Part shown: in pieces, positions 61,635-64,000 of the stretch
Layout: each line of letters begins with the position of its first letter
Numbering within the stretch: position 1 is the first letter of the stretch
Virus record (IMG/VR): IMGVR_UViG_3300023106_000001
Span: 1-64,000 of that record
Strand: one strand, 5' to 3'
Length of the DNA stretch: 64,000 nt
Origin: a virus
Made by a program: the position numbers and the translations under genes
The notes under the pieces: model-generated
What the model was told of the DNA's origin: nothing
Database searches by the model: none
The model's input: the letters and a program-made list of their open reading frames with translations, nothing else

Positions 61635-61733
61635 TTAATTCAGTAGAAATTAGTGATGATTTTTAAAGAAGTTCTTTAGGCTTCAAAACCCCCACTTATA
61701 GTACGCCCTCTCACGATCTACTTAATTTTAACG

Positions 61734-61764
61734 CAAATATACAAAATAAAAATCTAATACACAA
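61734..61764 (-). promoter_or_regulatory. Bacteroidota-type promoter
   Basis: Minus strand TTG (61762-61764), 20-base spacer, TATATTTG (61734-61741). No gene starts below it before the next promoter, so it makes a short untranslated RNA (to about 61655) or feeds the one at 61603. Confidence 0.7.
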
Positions 61765-61765
61765 A

Positions 61766-62023
61766 TTAATTAATTTCATTAAAATCTTTTTCTTCGCCGA
61801 CATCAAAAACTTCGGGCTTAAAAAGAAATAAATTATAAAAGAACAGTTTAAGACTCTCAGCATAAACAGATTCACTAACATTCTTACTCTCATACTTTCT
61901 AAATAAAGAAAAAGTAAGAGCTTTAATAAATTCTATATTCTGTTCTCTATATTGAAATGAAACGTCACTATAACTAATATAATGATTCCATATACGAGAA
62001 TAAAAGTCTTCGTAACTAAGCAT
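61766..62023 (-). CDS. Hypothetical protein at the divergent boundary
   Basis: 85 residues, helical and aromatic (YEDFYSRIWNHYISYSDVSF; RYESKNVSESVYAESLKLFF), ending FDVGEEKDFNEIN. It is the first leftward gene from the divergence and has a TATATTTG box at 62048-62055. A regulator of the switch is possible but no HTH is visible. Confidence 0.65.
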   Translation of the reverse strand: MLSYEDFYSRIWNHYISYSDVSFQYREQNIEFIKALTFSLFRKYESKNVSESVYAESLKLFFYNLFLFKPEVFDVGEEKDFNEIN

Positions 62024-62047
62024 TTTCTTTTGGTTTTAAATGTGAAG

Positions 62048-62055
62048 CAAATATA
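62048..62055 (-). promoter_or_regulatory. Leftward -7 box at the divergence
   Basis: TATATTTG on the minus strand, 25 bases before the start at 62023. The -33 element is not at the usual spacing. Confidence 0.5.
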
Positions 62056-62158
62056 CAAAAACAGAATCAAAATAAAAAATTACTTACTTTTAGACAAGCT
62101 CCCATACAAAATATTTTTTACACTCTCAGTTAAATTTTAGTTAAACATTAGTAATTAA

Positions 62159-62190
62159 TTTGCGAGTGTCAAAACTAATGATTATTTTTG
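62159..62190 (+). promoter_or_regulatory. Rightward promoter of the chaperonin operon
   Basis: TTTG (62159-62162), 20-base spacer, TATTTTTG (62183-62190), 17 bases before the ATG at 62208. It is the first rightward promoter in the window, back to back with the leftward box at 62048-62055. Confidence 0.8.
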
Positions 62191-62207
62191 TGAGATATTA
62201 TAAGTAA

Positions 62208-62657
62208 ATGGAGAACCAAGAAGATAAAATTAAGGAACTAGAAGCTAAACTCTTGAAGTTTAAGGAGCCATTAAACGCGCTTAATTTGAAAGTAGATTCT
62301 AAAAATAAAATAGAAAGACTTGACAAGTTTTTGACAGCTTATTCCGAATTACGAATGACAGAAGAAAATAAGTTATTGCCTTCTCAAAAGCCTATTTTAC
62401 TTTATTATTTATTAAAAGGTATTTCAGAAGATGTTATTCAGCTTTTAATTGAAGATAATCCCGAAAGAGCTAAAGTAAAGAAAGGTAAACAATTGACAAG
62501 AAATCATCTTCATGCAATTAATAAGAAATTAAGAGATAGAGGATATTTAGTGCGCGACGAAAAAAACTATCAAAAATTTAAATTGTCGCCAGATTTAGAA
62601 ACAATAAGAAAGAAAGTCTTAGATGAAGACTGCAAATTAATTTTAATGACGTTTTGA
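62208..62657 (+). CDS. Putative winged-helix protein
   Basis: 149 residues. N-terminal coiled coil (DKIKELEAKLLKFKEPLNAL), middle helices (LLYYLLKGISEDVIQLLIED) and a C-terminal LTRNHLHAINKKLRDRGYLV then RDEKNYQKFKLSPDLETIRK that looks like a winged helix. It opens the rightward operon, so it may regulate it or begin the late region. It overlaps the next gene by four bases (TTGA). Confidence 0.55.
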   Translation: MENQEDKIKELEAKLLKFKEPLNALNLKVDSKNKIERLDKFLTAYSELRMTEENKLLPSQKPILLYYLLKGISEDVIQLLIEDNPERAKVKKGKQLTRNHLHAINKKLRDRGYLVRDEKNYQKFKLSPDLETIRKKVLDEDCKLILMTF

Positions 62658-63118
62658 AACAACTAAGTTATTTAGATGATATATTAAAAGAAGTGTTTAG
62701 AAAACATAAATTAACTTATGATTACAAACAATGTTTAGATGGAGTTAATTGGATGTTTGAATATATTGTTCAGGAAACAAAAAACCCAGAAGTATTTGCA
62801 ATAAATTTACCTTATTTAGGCCATTTATATAAAAACCAAAATTTCTTAATAAACAGTAAAAAATTCATGGAAGTTGGATCTGAACCTTATAAGAAAGTGG
62901 AAGATCAAATACAACAGATAAAAAGATTTGGAGACGAGAACGGTTGGGGAACACCTCATTTAAAATTACCATTATTTTTTACTTTCAACAAGTACATTTG
63001 TGAAAGATTTGAAATAACAGAAACAGCCAGAAGAATGCATAAACCAAGTCATCAAATATACGCCGCAACAGAGTACATACAAAATAAAGAATACAAAAGA
63101 TTAACCGAAAATAAATAA
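62654..63118 (+). CDS. Hypothetical protein, TTG start
   Basis: 154 residues. Start TTG at 62654 (MKQLSYLDDILKEVFRKHKL); overlap with the upstream stop (TTGA) favours it over later ATGs. INLPYLGHLYKNQNFLINSK and a basic C-terminus (YIQNKEYKRLTENK). Such small proteins occur near structural operons in Bacteroidota phages; role unknown. Confidence 0.65.
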   Translation: MKQLSYLDDILKEVFRKHKLTYDYKQCLDGVNWMFEYIVQETKNPEVFAINLPYLGHLYKNQNFLINSKKFMEVGSEPYKKVEDQIQQIKRFGDENGWGTPHLKLPLFFTFNKYICERFEITETARRMHKPSHQIYAATEYIQNKEYKRLTENK

Positions 63119-63121
63119 AAA

Positions 63122-64000
63122 TTGGAGAATAAAGTAGTTTACGGCCAAGAAGCCAGAAAGTTATTAAAAGAAGGAGTAGATTTAGTTGCAAATGCAGTTA
63201 AAGTTACATTAGGAGCAAAAGGAATGAATGTGATGTGCGTAAGAGATTTACTTTTGCCTATCATTACTAAAGATGGTATTTCTGTAGCTAAAGAGATTGA
63301 ATCAGAAGATCCTATTATTAACGCAGGATCATCCTTAATAAAACAAGTATCAAATCAAACAAATGAAGTAGCAGGAGATGGATCTAGTTCTAGTGTTGTA
63401 TTAGCACAAGCTATTGTACATGAAGCCGATGAAGTCCTAAACACTGGAAAAGTTAATGCAATTTCTCTAAAAAGAGGATTAGATTTAGCTTTAGATTTCT
63501 CTTTAAAACATTTAGATAAGTTAAAAACAAAATCAAGCAGTTTAAAAACTTTAAAAAATATCGCGAATATTTCTACTAATGGAGACAAAGAAATTTCTGA
63601 TCTAGTTGTAGATGCTATTAAAAAAGTCGGTAAAAACGGCACAATAAAAGTAGAAGAAACAGAAGAATTAAAATCATCTGTAGAATTATCTTTAGGATAC
63701 GAATTAGATGTGCCTTTTTCTTTGGCGGAATTTATTAATGACCGTGAGAAGTTTGAAGCTGTTTTTGAAGACATGAATGTTTTAATTTATCAAGGACACC
63801 TAAAAGATAAAAGACAGTTGAATAAAGCTATTGAATTATCAACAACTAAAGATGAAAATGGAGAATTAGGAGTATTTGAAGGCCTTTTAATTATTTGTGA
63901 TAACATTTCTGGCCACGTTCAAAAAGAGATTTTAGAATTTAGTTATCAAGGTTTTAAAATGATGAATTTAAGATCGCCTTCTTTCGGCGCAAGAAAGAAT
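63122..64000 (+). CDS. groEL: Chaperonin GroEL, truncated by the window end
   Basis: First 293 codons of about 540. Starts at TTG (63122), three bases after the upstream stop; no earlier ATG in frame. Marks: VKVTLGAKGMNVM near 20, ITKDGISVAKEIE near 45 (Mg-binding Asp), NEVAGDGSSSSVVLAQAI near 80 (GDGTTT in bacteria, here GDGSSS), KVGKNGTIKVEE near 175. Forms a folding chamber for phage proteins, with the GroES-like protein at 50633-50872 as a possible partner. Its third catalytic Asp is outside the window. Confidence 0.93.
   Translation, partial: MENKVVYGQEARKLLKEGVDLVANAVKVTLGAKGMNVMCVRDLLLPIITKDGISVAKEIESEDPIINAGSSLIKQVSNQTNEVAGDGSSSSVVLAQAIVHEADEVLNTGKVNAISLKRGLDLALDFSLKHLDKLKTKSSSLKTLKNIANISTNGDKEISDLVVDAIKKVGKNGTIKVEETEELKSSVELSLGYELDVPFSLAEFINDREKFEAVFEDMNVLIYQGHLKDKRQLNKAIELSTTKDENGELGVFEGLLIICDNISGHVQKEILEFSYQGFKMMNLRSPSFGARKN

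Noticed and set aside
63355-63774. 139-residue minus-strand frame
   Set aside because: Lies wholly inside groEL on the opposite strand; serine/phenylalanine-rich shadow of the real gene.
1-64000. CRISPR array
   Set aside because: No regularly spaced identical repeats were seen; the only close repeats are the TR/VR set and the dispersed motif.

Overview
The window is part of a large, very AT-rich double-stranded DNA bacteriophage genome whose host is almost certainly a member of the Bacteroidota (probably Flavobacteriia). Three things point there. Promoters have the Bacteroidota form TTG-N19/20-TAnnTTTG. Start codons follow A/T-rich leaders without Shine-Dalgarno sites. The exported proteins carry flavobacterial-type signal peptides, including one lipoprotein with acidic residues after the lipobox cysteine. 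About 150 genes, mostly under 130 residues and often overlapping by 1-20 bases, are read leftward from about 62 kb to the left edge. At 62.05-62.2 kb transcription switches, and three genes run rightward, the last being a GroEL cut by the window end. Large Cellulophaga-type phages with chaperonins come to mind, but that is memory, not a search result.

Layout, left to right. 0-4 kb: small membrane/envelope proteins and a DUF262 protein. 4-6.7 kb: family A DNA polymerase and an HNH homing endonuclease. 6.7-12.6 kb: tiny genes, including one three-member paralogue family. 12.8-13.5 kb: a structured non-coding RNA between very small ORFs. 13.6-18.9 kb: DnaB-type helicase, a possible loader, MazG-like NTP pyrophosphohydrolase and small genes. 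19-21.8 kb: class I ribonucleotide reductase (large and small subunits) behind a promoter and a hairpin leader. 23.2-25.9 kb: a tRNA-like structured RNA, a PD-(D/E)XK nuclease, a DnaQ-like exonuclease and a GIY-YIG endonuclease. 25.9-28.2 kb: a complete diversity-generating retroelement (DGR). 28-45 kb: small accessory genes, with an outer-membrane barrel plus lipoprotein pair, a MazF-fold protein, an HNH-AP2-like nuclease and several structured leaders. 44-47 kb: YopX, a GGQ release-factor-like protein and a DUF1508 protein. 47.7-51 kb: metallopeptidase-like, kinase-like and BCS1-type AAA+ proteins, a coiled-coil membrane protein and a GroES-like protein. 51.2-61 kb: SSB, HNH nuclease, PhoH, GIY-YIG-like protein, RecA-like recombinase and a NinG-like protein. 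60.9-61.8 kb: non-coding, with a 21-bp inverted repeat and a structured RNA. 62.2-64 kb: rightward genes.

Replication, nucleotide supply and recombination (polymerase, helicase, SSB, exonuclease, RecA, PhoH, RNR, MazG) are spread through the leftward block, so this is the early/middle half of the genome. No virion structural or packaging gene was recognised. The two strongest discoveries are (1) the DGR: one 60-bp template repeat, a reverse transcriptase and two variable repeats, where all 20 substitutions fall at template adenines, and whose targets are small, apparently cytoplasmic proteins rather than tail fibres; and (2) a dispersed motif (ACTGTT, a T-rich spacer, then a CGCG/GCGC/CGGCG core) present in dozens of copies on both strands, within and between genes.
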